A stretch of 64,000 bases of DNA, taken from contig JAPXOZ010000008.1 in assembly GCA_033811195.1 (NCBI GenBank), positions 25,512 through 89,511 of the forward strand, read 5' to 3'. The notes beneath the pieces are model-generated. The model saw only the letters and a list, made by a program, of their open reading frames with translations, made no database searches and was not told where the DNA came from. The stretch is from Cacconaster sp033811195. Its GTDB lineage: Bacteria > Bacteroidota > Bacteroidia > Bacteroidales > UBA932. This document shows, in pieces, positions 43,510-52,106 of the stretch. Numbering within the stretch: position 1 is the stretch's first letter; every line of letters starts with the position of its first letter. The translations under genes and the position numbers were made by a program.

Positions 43510-45336
43510 TTATGTGAAGGCCTGCAGCTCGCAAAGATGCGAGTAAAGACCATGGTTATTAATCAATGTATCATGATCACCGCGCTCGACTATGGCGCCA
43601 TTCTGTAGCACGATGATCTCATCCGCATGGCGAATAGTGGAGAGACGGTGAGCAATTATCAGTGAGGTACGGTGTTTCATAAGGTTTGAGAGCGCATCCT
43701 GTACCAGTCTCTCGCTTTCGGTGTCGAGAGCAGAGGTGGCCTCATCGAGGATGAGAATAGGAGGATTTTTTAGTACTGCCCGTGCAATTGCTATCCTCTG
43801 CCGCTGACCTCCGGAGAGTTTGGCTCCCCTATCTCCGATATTTGTTTGATAGCCCTGTTCCGTCTGCAATATAAACTCGTGTGCGTTTGCAATTTTAGCC
43901 GCATTTTCTATCTGCTCCTGTGAAATATTGTCCACCCCGAAAGATATATTGTTAGCTATTGAATCATTGAAGAGAATAGGCTCCTGAGTAACTATACCCA
44001 TTTGTGATATTAGATCTGTGATCTTATACCTTCTGATATCCACTCCGTCGAGCTCAATAGAACCACCGGTTACATCCCAAAACCTGGGCAATAGGTCCGC
44101 CATTGTGGATTTTCCCGCACCGGAGGGGCCTACGATGGCCACTATCTTCCCCTTAGGGATAGTAAAGGATATATCCTTGAGAACCGGTTCGTCCGTATAG
44201 CGGAAAGAGACATTATTAAACTCTATGGAATGCTCGAATGAGGTAAGGGGCAAAGGATTGGGGTCTTCTTGGATATCGGAGGGAGTGTCCAAAATATCGA
44301 AAATCCTCTCTCCTGAGGCAATTCCTTTCTGAACCGCTGCAAAAGAGTTGGCCATCGCCTTTGCGGGCTCCAGCACCTTCCAGTAAAATCCGATATAGAC
44401 TATAAATTGGGGCCATGTCATACCCAGATTACCGTTAAAATTGAGCCATCCACCATAGAAGAGAACCAATGCAGCTATGGAAATGCCGAAAAACTCAGAA
44501 GTCGGCGAGGCAAGTTCCTGTCTGTTGGAGACCTGTCTGCTTACTTTACGGTGACGCTCGTTATAGCGTTCAAAGCGATTTTCAACATACTTCTGTGCAT
44601 TAAAGGCTTTGATTATTCTCGATCCGGAAATGGCCTCCTCATACTGACTGATAATCTGTCCCATCAGCGACTGTGTCTCCACCGAACCTCTACGAAGTTT
44701 GCGAGTTAAGCGAGTAACTATCAGTGCAGATATCGGCAGGGCTATAAGCGAAACTGCGGTCAAACGAGGAGACATATAAAAGAGCATTGCAAGAAACCCA
44801 ACCACGAGCAGCGGCTCCCTAAACATAACATGAAAACTGCTGGCAACGCTATTCTGCACCTCGTTGACATCGTTGGAAATGCTAGAGAGAATATCCCCTT
44901 TTTTTCTGTTGTTAAAATATCCTATATCGAGGGAAGCAATCTTGCTGTAAAGGTCCTTACGAATATTCTTCATAAGACTGGTTTTCATACTTACCAGAAT
45001 CCTCTGAGAAAGATATCGGCAAACATCGGAGAAAAAACAGGCCACAATCAACGAAAGTGAAACAAAGAGCAGTGCTCTTACCACTCCGCCGGAAGCGGCT
45101 ATTGAGGAAAGATAATATGAGAACAGATCGTTGACATACTGGATGGTAAACGAGAACTCTGGCTTGATCACAGTTTGTGGAATCGTATCAGACTCGAATA
45201 ATACAGTCAAGAAGGGACCAAGAAGAGCATAATTGGCAATGCCGAATATTACGGAGAAGATCGATAAGGCCAGATAACCGGGCCAGTATCTCCCCCAGGG
45301 CTTCGCATATGCCAATATTCTCTTAAATGTATCCAT
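43510..45336 (-). CDS. msbA: MsbA-like ABC transporter (fused permease and ATPase)
   Basis: The 608-residue half-transporter has about six membrane helices (residues about 20-310) and then the ATPase domain with Walker A GPSGAGKST, Q-loop GIVTQEPILFND, signature LSGGQRQR, Walker B ILILDEATSALD and switch AHRLSTI. It belongs to the lipid A/multidrug exporter family; MsbA flips lipid A-core across the inner membrane. The ATG two codons into the frame is used. A promoter box lies 32 nt upstream, so it likely heads the four-gene group that ends with the S41 protease. Confidence 0.88.
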   Translation of the reverse strand: MDTFKRILAYAKPWGRYWPGYLALSIFSVIFGIANYALLGPFLTVLFESDTIPQTVIKPEFSFTIQYVNDLFSYYLSSIAASGGVVRALLFVSLSLIVACFFSDVCRYLSQRILVSMKTSLMKNIRKDLYSKIASLDIGYFNNRKKGDILSSISNDVNEVQNSVASSFHVMFREPLLVVGFLAMLFYMSPRLTAVSLIALPISALIVTRLTRKLRRGSVETQSLMGQIISQYEEAISGSRIIKAFNAQKYVENRFERYNERHRKVSRQVSNRQELASPTSEFFGISIAALVLFYGGWLNFNGNLGMTWPQFIVYIGFYWKVLEPAKAMANSFAAVQKGIASGERIFDILDTPSDIQEDPNPLPLTSFEHSIEFNNVSFRYTDEPVLKDISFTIPKGKIVAIVGPSGAGKSTMADLLPRFWDVTGGSIELDGVDIRRYKITDLISQMGIVTQEPILFNDSIANNISFGVDNISQEQIENAAKIANAHEFILQTEQGYQTNIGDRGAKLSGGQRQRIAIARAVLKNPPILILDEATSALDTESERLVQDALSNLMKHRTSLIIAHRLSTIRHADEIIVLQNGAIVERGDHDTLINNHGLYSHLCELQAFT

Positions 45337-45367
45337 CTGCAACAGACGCCAAAATGGTGTTATCTTA

Positions 45368-45375
45368 CAAAGATA
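45368..45375 (-). promoter_or_regulatory. Putative -7 promoter box for the msbA group
   Basis: Minus-strand TATCTTTG matches TAnnTTTG and lies 31 nt upstream of the msbA ATG. The DNA just upstream of it (plus-strand positions from 45386) is heptamer repeat, which leaves no clear -33 TTTG. Confidence 0.45.
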
Positions 45376-45385
45376 CTAAAAAAAT

Positions 45386-45529
45386 AGTTCTGAGTTCCGA
45401 GTTATAAGTTTCGAGTAGCCAAAACTCAAATAACCCGAACCTTAAAAGTACAAAAACTTTCCAGACTCAGGTTATTTAACGCGTATTAGAAAATTGCAAC
45501 TCGCAACACGTACCCCGCAACTTGCAACT
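45386..45529 (+). repeat. Heptamer repeats in both orientations between msbA and FKBP gene
   Basis: The left part (45386-45420) has TTCTGAG, TTCCGAG and TTTCGAG words at 7-nt spacing. The right part (about 45494-45529) has the opposite orientation with GCAACTC, GCAACAC and a GTACCCC element, again at 7-nt spacing. The middle holds an 8-bp inverted repeat AAATAACC/GGTTATTT (45428-45435 and 45470-45477). GGGGTAC is shared with the ftsW-murG array. No gene is present. Confidence 0.7.
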
Positions 45530-45530
45530 A

Positions 45531-45558
45531 AAAAAGCGACCGTCGCCGGTCGCTTTTT
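45531..45558 (-). terminator. Intrinsic terminator of the FKBP gene
   Basis: A 12-bp perfect GC-rich stem (AAAAAGCGACCG and its complement) with a TCGC loop is flanked by A and T runs on both sides, so it can work in both directions. It follows the FKBP stop by 2 bp on the minus strand. Confidence 0.85.
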
Positions 45559-45560
45559 GA

Positions 45561-46283
45561 TTACTCTTCTTCCGGAACTATACGGATAAGTTCAACTTTA
45601 AATTTCAAAGTAGCATTGGGGCCGATATTTGCACCGGCTCCGCGCTCACCATACGCAAGATCAGAGGGTATCCAGAGGGTGATTTCACCACCTTCGTCAA
45701 TAAGCTGAAGACCTTCGGTCCAACCTTGGATAACATTCTGAAGACTGAAGGTTGCAGTATTGCCTCTTTCGTATGAGGAGTCGAATATGGTACCATCAAT
45801 GAGGGAACCCTCATAGTTGCACTCAACTGTGCTCTCTGCTGTCGGGAATACTCCGTTACCCTCTCTCTCAATCTTGTACTGAAGGCCGGATTCAGTTGTT
45901 ACTACACCTTCATTTTTAGCATTGTTCTCGAGGAATTCCCGGCCTTTGGCAATAGCCTCTTCACCTTTGATCCTCATACGATCCTCCATAAATTTGTTGA
46001 TTACTTCGGAGAACTCGCTGCCAATACGGCTAGCCTCCTGCGGATCTATCTTGCCCATTGCAAAAATGTCCTTCATACCGGCAACGATTTCATTGAGGTT
46101 GAGTGAACCGAAGTCATTCATTGAAATTACCATTCCGAAGTTCTGACCCAAAGCGAAACTCGCTGAATCAACCTGAGCCTTGGTAATACCTGCAGGCTGT
46201 CCTTCATCTGAAGTCTTGGTGGAGCAAGAGATCATCATCATTGCTCCAAGAACGCATATAGCGCAAAATTTGATAGCTTTCAT
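45561..46283 (-). CDS. FKBP-type peptidyl-prolyl isomerase lipoprotein
   Basis: The 240-residue protein has a signal with lipobox ending MMISC (Cys20), an FKBP N-terminal dimerisation domain (KAQVDSASFALGQNFG...), and a C-terminal FKBP domain (ECNYEGSLIDGTIFDSSYERG, VIQGWTEGLQLIDEGGEITLWIPSDLAYGERG). It should assist protein folding in the periplasm. I use the inner ATG because the signal peptide begins there; an ATG 14 codons upstream would add a polar extension. A promoter box lies about 55 nt upstream. Confidence 0.9.
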   Translation of the reverse strand: MKAIKFCAICVLGAMMMISCSTKTSDEGQPAGITKAQVDSASFALGQNFGMVISMNDFGSLNLNEIVAGMKDIFAMGKIDPQEASRIGSEFSEVINKFMEDRMRIKGEEAIAKGREFLENNAKNEGVVTTESGLQYKIEREGNGVFPTAESTVECNYEGSLIDGTIFDSSYERGNTATFSLQNVIQGWTEGLQLIDEGGEITLWIPSDLAYGERGAGANIGPNATLKFKVELIRIVPEEE

Positions 46284-46338
46284 ACTATTGTTATCTTTAT
46301 AAATATTGATTAGTGATTGTTTCATGCATAATGATTTA

Positions 46339-46346
46339 CAAAGATA
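46339..46346 (-). promoter_or_regulatory. Putative -7 promoter box for the FKBP gene
   Basis: Minus-strand TATCTTTG matches TAnnTTTG, 55 nt upstream of the chosen ATG and 13 nt upstream of the alternative ATG at 46325. The remaining divergent region up to recQ is AT-rich, with no other clear element. Confidence 0.45.
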
Positions 46347-46456
46347 TTGAAAATTTCAAAACTAGTAGCTTTTATTCCACTTTCCGGATAACAAAAATTT
46401 TACAATACGAAAAATATTGTTTAATTTAGTAAAATCATAAGGAAGAACCTTTATAT

Positions 46457-48667
46457 ATGAAAATTACCTCGGAAGAACTACACAAAAAACTGAAAGAATT
46501 TTTCGGTTTCAATTCGTTCAAGGGAGAACAAGAAGAGATCATAAAACATCTGATAGCAGGAAATGACGCTTTCGTGCTTATGCCTACGGGTGGAGGCAAG
46601 TCTCTCTGCTACCAACTACCGGCTCTATGTCTGGAGGGTACCGCTATTGTCATTTCTCCGCTTATCGCACTGATGAAAAATCAGGTTGATGCTATTCGCG
46701 GTTTTATCCATAATCAAGAAGGAGTTGCTCATTTTCTCAATTCTTCCCTCAACAAAACACAGATAGCCGAGGTCAAGGAAGATCTGGTAAAAGGCATAAC
46801 CAAACTACTTTATGTGGCTCCGGAGTCCCTCACGAAAGAGGAGAACATACAATTCCTAAAACAGCTCAAGATATCGTTCTACGCAGTGGACGAAGCTCAC
46901 TGTATCTCCGAATGGGGACACGACTTCCGCCCTGAATATCGCAAAATTCACGATATAGTGCAGGAAATAGGTGAAGCCCCACTCATCGCGCTTACAGCCA
47001 CTGCCACTCCTAAAGTTCAGTCCGATATCCAGAAGAATCTCAGTATGACGGAAGCGCGTGTCTTCAAATCCTCATTCAACCGCCCCAATCTCTATTACGA
47101 AATACGTGACAAGGCCAATCCTAAAAAGGATATAGTTAAATTTATAAAGGAGAATTCCGGTAAAAGTGGTATCATCTATTGCCTGAGCCGTAAACGTGTC
47201 GAAGAGATAGCGGAGTTTCTAAATGTCAACGGTATCAAGGCTCTTCCCTATCACGCCGGAATGGACTCTACTACTCGTAGCCACAACCAGGATATGTACT
47301 TGATGGAGGAAGTAGATGTAATAGTTGCTACTATTGCGTTCGGCATGGGAATAGATAAGCCCGATGTGAGATTTGTCATACACTACGACATCCCAAAGAG
47401 TCTGGAGGGTTATTATCAGGAGACCGGACGTGCTGGCAGAGATGATCAGGAAGGTCAATGCATCGCATTCTATAGTTATAAGGATATTCTTCGCCTCAAA
47501 AAATTTATGCAGGGTAAGCCCATTTCCGAACAAGAGATTGGCAACCAACTGCTGATGGAGACAGTTGCTTATGCTGAATCCAATCAATGCAGGCGCAAGA
47601 TTCTGCTAAATTACTTCGGAGAAAATTATCTTCAGGAAAGCTGTGGTAATTGTGATAACTGCCTCCACCCCAAGAAACATTTTGATGGTCAGGAGCAAAT
47701 GCTTACTGTTATTGAGCTCATCCTTTCTCTTCAGGAGTGTTTTGTGGAAGAGCATTTGGCCAATATTCTAGCGGGAGAGAGCAACTCTAAAATTAACTCA
47801 TACAAGCATAACAAACACGAACTTTTCGGCATCGGTAAAGATAAAGGAGTGCGCTTTTGGGCAGCTATTATCCGTCAGGGAGTGGTTCTGCAGCTGCTGG
47901 ACAAGGATATTGAGCGCTATGGTCTAATAAGCGTCACAGATAAGGGCAAAGCTTTTTATGAGTCGCCCTACCAGCTGATGCTCACTGGCGCAAGGACATT
48001 TTCAGAGTACGATGATGACGATGATGATGAGTTCGGCGGTATTGGCGGACCCAGAATCGCTGCTTCCGGAGGAGGTGATCCTGAGCTACTGGCTATTCTC
48101 AAGGATGTACGCAGGAGTGTATCCAAGAAACTAAATCTTCCACCGTGGATTATCTTTACAGACCCTTCACTTGATGATATCTCCATCCAGTACCCTATTA
48201 CGATAGAGGAACTCAAGAATTGCCAAGGAGTGGGTGAAGGAAAAGCACGTAAATATGGCAAGCCCTTCCTTGAGGTTATCGCCAAATATGTAGAGGAGAA
48301 TGAGATCGAACGTCCTGATGACTTTGTAGTTCGTACGGTAGTCAACCGTTCTGCAAACAAAGTATATATCATCAAGTGTATTGACAGACGCCTGCCTTTT
48401 GAAGATATTGCGCGTGCCAGGGATATGGATATGGAAGAGCTTATGGATGAAGTTGAATCAATAGTGAACTCCGGCACCAGACTCAATATCGACTATTATA
48501 TTCGTCAGACCATTGACGAGGATAAAATAGATGATATCTATACCTATTTCAGAGAGGAAGCCGTTTCCGATTCTGTCAACGATGCTCTTAAGGAGCTTGG
48601 GCCCGCCTATACGGAAGAAGAGGTGAGACTCGTAAGAATTAAGTTTGTCTCAGAACTAGGCAACTGA
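46457..48667 (+). CDS. recQ: ATP-dependent DNA helicase RecQ
   Basis: The 736-residue SF2 helicase has FGFNSFKGEQEEII, Walker A MPTGGGKSLCYQLPAL, the DEAH box VDEAHCISEWGHDFRPEY, motif VI ETGRAGRDDQEG, and the RQC zinc Cys set (NQCRRKILLNYFGE...CGNCDNC). An HRDC domain and a C-terminal extension follow. A run of Asp residues (EYDDDDDDEFGG, about 515-526) separates RQC from HRDC. It unwinds recombination intermediates. Its 3' end overlaps convergent miaA by 61 bp. Confidence 0.93.
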   Translation: MKITSEELHKKLKEFFGFNSFKGEQEEIIKHLIAGNDAFVLMPTGGGKSLCYQLPALCLEGTAIVISPLIALMKNQVDAIRGFIHNQEGVAHFLNSSLNKTQIAEVKEDLVKGITKLLYVAPESLTKEENIQFLKQLKISFYAVDEAHCISEWGHDFRPEYRKIHDIVQEIGEAPLIALTATATPKVQSDIQKNLSMTEARVFKSSFNRPNLYYEIRDKANPKKDIVKFIKENSGKSGIIYCLSRKRVEEIAEFLNVNGIKALPYHAGMDSTTRSHNQDMYLMEEVDVIVATIAFGMGIDKPDVRFVIHYDIPKSLEGYYQETGRAGRDDQEGQCIAFYSYKDILRLKKFMQGKPISEQEIGNQLLMETVAYAESNQCRRKILLNYFGENYLQESCGNCDNCLHPKKHFDGQEQMLTVIELILSLQECFVEEHLANILAGESNSKINSYKHNKHELFGIGKDKGVRFWAAIIRQGVVLQLLDKDIERYGLISVTDKGKAFYESPYQLMLTGARTFSEYDDDDDDEFGGIGGPRIAASGGGDPELLAILKDVRRSVSKKLNLPPWIIFTDPSLDDISIQYPITIEELKNCQGVGEGKARKYGKPFLEVIAKYVEENEIERPDDFVVRTVVNRSANKVYIIKCIDRRLPFEDIARARDMDMEELMDEVESIVNSGTRLNIDYYIRQTIDEDKIDDIYTYFREEAVSDSVNDALKELGPAYTEEEVRLVRIKFVSELGN

Positions 48668-49524
48668 TTTCCAATTTCCAGCCATTTTATCTCCTTGTCC
48701 CGACCCCAGTATGTAAGCTGGCGCTTAGCGTAGTGGCGAGTGTTGCGTTTAATCAGCCTTACAGCCTCTTCCAGAGAACTATTGCCGTCCAAGTAATCGA
48801 ATATTTCCTTGTAACCTACTGTTTTCAACGCCGGCATATTACGGTATTGCAGCAAAGAGCGGACCTCCTCCACCAGTCCTGCTCCCAACATCATATCGAC
48901 TCTACGATCTATACGATCGTATAGCACCTCACGTGGACGCGTCAGACCTATCTTGACAATTTCGAATTCCCTTTTTCTTGCGCGGCCGGTCTTAAATGAG
49001 GAGAATTTGCGGCCGGTAGTAATGGTAACCTCCAGTGCTCTGATTACTCGCTGCCCGTTACTGATATCTATGGAGTCGTAGGACTCGGGGTCGAGCATTT
49101 TCAACTCCATCTGAAGAGACTCCAGTTCCCCTTTTTTGAGACGCGCAGTCAAAGATTTTCGCAACTCCTGATCCACCTTTGGGAAATCATCCAGACCCTT
49201 ACAAAAAGCATCTATATAGAGTCCGGAACCACCCGTCATTACGAGCGTTTCGTGACTGCGGAACAGATCTTCAACCAGTGTCAGAGCCTCAATCTCATAT
49301 TTTCCGGCAGTATAATATTGTTCTACGGAATGTGAATGGATAAAATAGTGCTTTACTTGAGAGAGCTGTTCAGGAGAGGGAACGGCAGTGCCTATGCTCA
49401 TTTGGCGAAAAATCTGGCGAGAATCACAACTGATTATCGGTGAGCCCAAGTAATGTGCCAGCTCTATGCTGTATTCAGTCTTCCCCACTGCCGTGGGACC
49501 AAGTAATATGACTACACGTCGCAT
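48607..49524 (-). CDS. miaA: tRNA dimethylallyltransferase
   Basis: The 305-residue enzyme has the P-loop LLGPTAVGKTEYSIELA (about residues 7-23), CDSRQIFRQMSIGTA, TGGSGLYIDAFCKGLDD and RNTRHYAKRQLTYWGRD. It isopentenylates A37 of tRNAs reading UNN codons. Codons after about WLEIGNQLP run antisense over the last 61 bp of recQ. The pRiA4b-like gene upstream overlaps the miaA start by 13 bp. Confidence 0.92.
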   Translation of the reverse strand: MRRVVILLGPTAVGKTEYSIELAHYLGSPIISCDSRQIFRQMSIGTAVPSPEQLSQVKHYFIHSHSVEQYYTAGKYEIEALTLVEDLFRSHETLVMTGGSGLYIDAFCKGLDDFPKVDQELRKSLTARLKKGELESLQMELKMLDPESYDSIDISNGQRVIRALEVTITTGRKFSSFKTGRARKREFEIVKIGLTRPREVLYDRIDRRVDMMLGAGLVEEVRSLLQYRNMPALKTVGYKEIFDYLDGNSSLEEAVRLIKRNTRHYAKRQLTYWGRDKEIKWLEIGNQLPSSETNLILTSLTSSSV

Positions 49525-50000
49525 ATCGGGAGATCTTCTGTATCCAACACCTCTTCAGGTTTCTCCTCAATATCTTCCTTGTACTCCACGATATCTTCAT
49601 AATGTGATGAAAACTGATCGGGATTGTGGCCCTTGCTCTCAGAGTTGTGAGGATATGAGCGCATTGGAACGAACTTCACCTCGTCAATAAACTCCAAGCG
49701 AATGTATCTATCGTCAGAAATGTCGTAAATATAGTTAAGAATAGGTTCACCCTTTTTGAGGGTATCTTCAAATGTCACACAATCCATCGTCCCATCCCCA
49801 GTATCAAACATCCCGTACTCACTGCAGAGATACCCCTCGGCGTCACACCCCTCAAACATTACAACCTGATCTGGAGCAAACTCTAAATCAGCCAAGATAA
49901 AGCTGTTAAAAGCAAAAAGTGTCATGTTGGACTTTACCTCATATATCCTGTAGAAAACTTTGCTCTGCGGGAGGGTAGCTCTGTATCTATAAATAATCAT
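49512..50000 (-). CDS. pRiA4b ORF-3-like (PRiA4_ORF3 fold) protein
   Basis: The 162-residue acidic protein begins MIIYRYRATLPQSKVFYRIYEVKSNMTLFAFNSFIL and carries a WFxF-like hydrophobic core similar to proteins annotated as plasmid pRiA4b ORF-3 family or IS1096 TnpR-like passenger. The C-terminal third is a Glu/Asp-rich tail (DIVEYKEDIEEKPEEVLDTEDLP). Function is unknown. Despite the family name there is no transposon here; it overlaps miaA by 13 bp and probably heads that operon. The family call is from memory of the N-terminal pattern. Confidence 0.6.
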   Translation of the reverse strand: MIIYRYRATLPQSKVFYRIYEVKSNMTLFAFNSFILADLEFAPDQVVMFEGCDAEGYLCSEYGMFDTGDGTMDCVTFEDTLKKGEPILNYIYDISDDRYIRLEFIDEVKFVPMRSYPHNSESKGHNPDQFSSHYEDIVEYKEDIEEKPEEVLDTEDLPICDV

Positions 50001-50020
50001 TTCCGATCAGTTTAGTATTG

Positions 50021-50028
50021 CAAAATTA
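50021..50028 (-). promoter_or_regulatory. Putative -7 promoter box for the 50000-miaA pair
   Basis: Minus-strand TAATTTTG fits TAnnTTTG and lies 20 nt before the ATG of the pRiA4b-like gene. A GTTG replaces the -33 TTTG 20 nt further upstream. Confidence 0.4.
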
Positions 50029-50057
50029 CTAAAAAAGCTATATTTTTACAACTCGGA

Positions 50058-50672
50058 ATGGATTCATCATCAAAAGTTGCTACTGACTGCTACCTGAGCA
50101 TCGCAGCGCCCTCAAAGGGCATCTACAAGGAGAAAGGGAGCAAGTTTCTCGCTTTTGCATATCCCGTGGAACAAGAGGAACAGGCACAAGAAATTATCGC
50201 TGAACTGAAAAGAGAATATTTCGACGCAAGACACCATTGTTATGCTTACCGTATTGGACATACCGGAGATCAATGGCGCATGAACGATGATGGAGAACCC
50301 TCTTCAACCGCCGGCAGACCCATACATGGACAACTGCTTTCCAATGAACTGAGTGACATTCTTGTGGTTGTGGTCAGATATTTCGGAGGTATCAAACTCG
50401 GCGTTCCCGGTCTTATCAGATCTTACAAGAATGCAACAGCTGATGCAATTGCCAATGCTGAGATTGTAGAGAAAATTGCCGGAGAATTTTTCACCATCAC
50501 TTTTGACTACCTTCAGATGAATGATGTTATGAAAGTGCTGAAAGAGATGGATATCACTCCCATTTCACAGAATTTCGATCTGACCTGCACCATAGATGTA
50601 AAAGTGCGTCTGACACAGATCGAACAGTTTCAAGAATCACTGAAAAACACACAAATATGCCGAAAAACCTAA
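50058..50672 (+). CDS. IMPACT/YigZ family protein
   Basis: The 204-residue protein has the UPF0029/IMPACT signature: KEKGSKFLAFAYPVEQEEQAQEII, ARHHCYAYRIG, NDDGEPSSTAGRPI and VVVVRYFGGIKLGVPGLIRSYKNA. A C-terminal DUF1949-like ferredoxin fold follows. Eukaryotic IMPACT acts in translational control; the role of bacterial YigZ is not settled. Its last 16 bp overlap the pyrB start. Confidence 0.9.
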   Translation: MDSSSKVATDCYLSIAAPSKGIYKEKGSKFLAFAYPVEQEEQAQEIIAELKREYFDARHHCYAYRIGHTGDQWRMNDDGEPSSTAGRPIHGQLLSNELSDILVVVVRYFGGIKLGVPGLIRSYKNATADAIANAEIVEKIAGEFFTITFDYLQMNDVMKVLKEMDITPISQNFDLTCTIDVKVRLTQIEQFQESLKNTQICRKT

Positions 50673-51562
50673 TTTCAATTCACGATTTTTCAAAAGAGGA
50701 AATTCTCCACATTGTGGAAATCGCCGCAGATTTTGAAAAGAACAAGTCGCAGAATATCCTCAATGACAAGGTTGTTGCCTGCATTTTTTTCGAGCCCTCT
50801 ACCAGGACGCGTCTCAGCTTCGAAACCGCGGCAAACCGTCTCGGCGCGCGCGTTATAGGCTTTGCTGATGCGGCCAATACCAGTATTGCAAAAGGAGAAT
50901 CCCTAAAGGACACCATAAAGATGGTATCAAACTATGTGGATATTATTGTGATTAGACATCCTCTTGAGGGAGCGGCGAGATATGCCTCTGAAGTCACTCC
51001 CGTGCCTGTGATCAACGCCGGGGACGGCGCTAATCAGCACCCCACCCAAACTCTACTCGATATCTACAGCATCAATAAAACCCAGGGGCGCCTTGATGAT
51101 CTAACCATAAATATGGTGGGCGATCTCAAATATGGACGTACGGTGCATTCGCTGCTCCAGGCAATGTCATATTTTTCCCCCAACTTCATTTTCACTTCAC
51201 CGGATGAGCTCAAGATGCCACTTGAATACAAAAGATTTCTTGAGAGCAAGGGAATAGCCTATGCTGAAACCAGACAACTTTCAGAGTACCTTGACAACTC
51301 TGATATTATCTACATGACCAGAGTGCAACAGGAACGCTTCAATGACCCCATCGAGTATGAGAATGTCAAAAATGTCTACAGACTCGAGGCGAGAATGCTT
51401 TCGAACGTGCGCGACAACCTCAAAATTCTCCACCCGCTTCCTCGAGTTAACGAGATTGCCTCTGATGTGGATGACACTCCATATGCATACTATTTCAAAC
51501 AGGCCGAAAACGGAATGTACGTGAGAATGGCCATCATAGCATACTTATTGGGATACAGATAA
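50657..51562 (+). CDS. pyrB: Aspartate carbamoyltransferase catalytic subunit
   Basis: The 301-residue enzyme has the carbamoyl phosphate motif EPSTRTRLSFETA (about residues 45-57), the RHP block VIRHPLEGAA, GDGANQHPTQTLLDIY and the aspartate-binding TRVQQERF and HPLPRVNEI. It starts pyrimidine synthesis by joining carbamoyl phosphate and aspartate. pyrI follows after 10 bp, giving the E. coli-type two-subunit holoenzyme. It overlaps the upstream IMPACT gene by 16 bp. Confidence 0.95.
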   Translation: MPKNLISIHDFSKEEILHIVEIAADFEKNKSQNILNDKVVACIFFEPSTRTRLSFETAANRLGARVIGFADAANTSIAKGESLKDTIKMVSNYVDIIVIRHPLEGAARYASEVTPVPVINAGDGANQHPTQTLLDIYSINKTQGRLDDLTINMVGDLKYGRTVHSLLQAMSYFSPNFIFTSPDELKMPLEYKRFLESKGIAYAETRQLSEYLDNSDIIYMTRVQQERFNDPIEYENVKNVYRLEARMLSNVRDNLKILHPLPRVNEIASDVDDTPYAYYFKQAENGMYVRMAIIAYLLGYR

Positions 51563-51572
51563 AAAGAGAATC

Positions 51573-52046
51573 ATGGAACAGAAAGATAAACATTTGAAAG
51601 TCACAGCCATTAAGAATGGCACTGTACTCGACCATATACCTGCCGAAAGCCTCTTCAAAGTGATTGATATACTTAACCTCTCCAAGCGTCCCAACCAGAT
51701 TACCATCGGAAGCAACCTGGATAGCCGCAGTATGGGTAAGAAAGGTATCATTAAGATTTCCGAACACTATTTTGAAGATGAAGAAATAGGCGAAATTGCC
51801 CTAATAGCACCCAATGCTACTATCAATATTATTCGTGACTACGAAGTGGTAGAAAAGAAGATAATCTCAATTCCCGAAAGTTTCGTAGGCATCTTCAGAT
51901 GCATGAATCCTATGTGTGTGACTAACCATCAGGACATTCCGACTAAGTTCACGACTATACGGGAAAGAAAGGAAGTGTTGCTTCTCTGTCATTATTGCGA
52001 GAAAACTACCGACACCCGTAACTTGAAAATCGTAAGCAAAAAGTGA
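51573..52046 (+). CDS. pyrI: Aspartate carbamoyltransferase regulatory subunit
   Basis: The 157-residue protein has the nucleotide-binding N-domain (VTAIKNGTVLDHIPA) and the zinc domain with four Cys (FRCMNPMC and LLCHYC). In E. coli PyrI binds CTP and ATP and gives allosteric control. Presence next to pyrB predicts allosteric regulation here. The 60-bp gap downstream holds a promoter box for serC. Confidence 0.94.
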   Translation: MEQKDKHLKVTAIKNGTVLDHIPAESLFKVIDILNLSKRPNQITIGSNLDSRSMGKKGIIKISEHYFEDEEIGEIALIAPNATINIIRDYEVVEKKIISIPESFVGIFRCMNPMCVTNHQDIPTKFTTIRERKEVLLLCHYCEKTTDTRNLKIVSKK

Positions 52047-52064
52047 TTTATTGCGGAATTATTA

Positions 52065-52072
52065 TATCTTTG
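52065..52072 (+). promoter_or_regulatory. Putative -7 promoter box for serC
   Basis: TATCTTTG matches TAnnTTTG and lies 34 nt before the serC ATG, just after the pyrI stop. No -33 TTTG is seen at the standard distance. Confidence 0.45.
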
Positions 52073-52106
52073 TAGGATAAACAACAAATAAAATATAATT
52101 ACAAAT

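Noticed and set aside
49512..50000. Mobile-element passenger gene, as the family name IS1096 TnpR-like suggests
   Set aside because: No transposase, inverted repeats or target duplication are visible; it is coupled to miaA by overlap.
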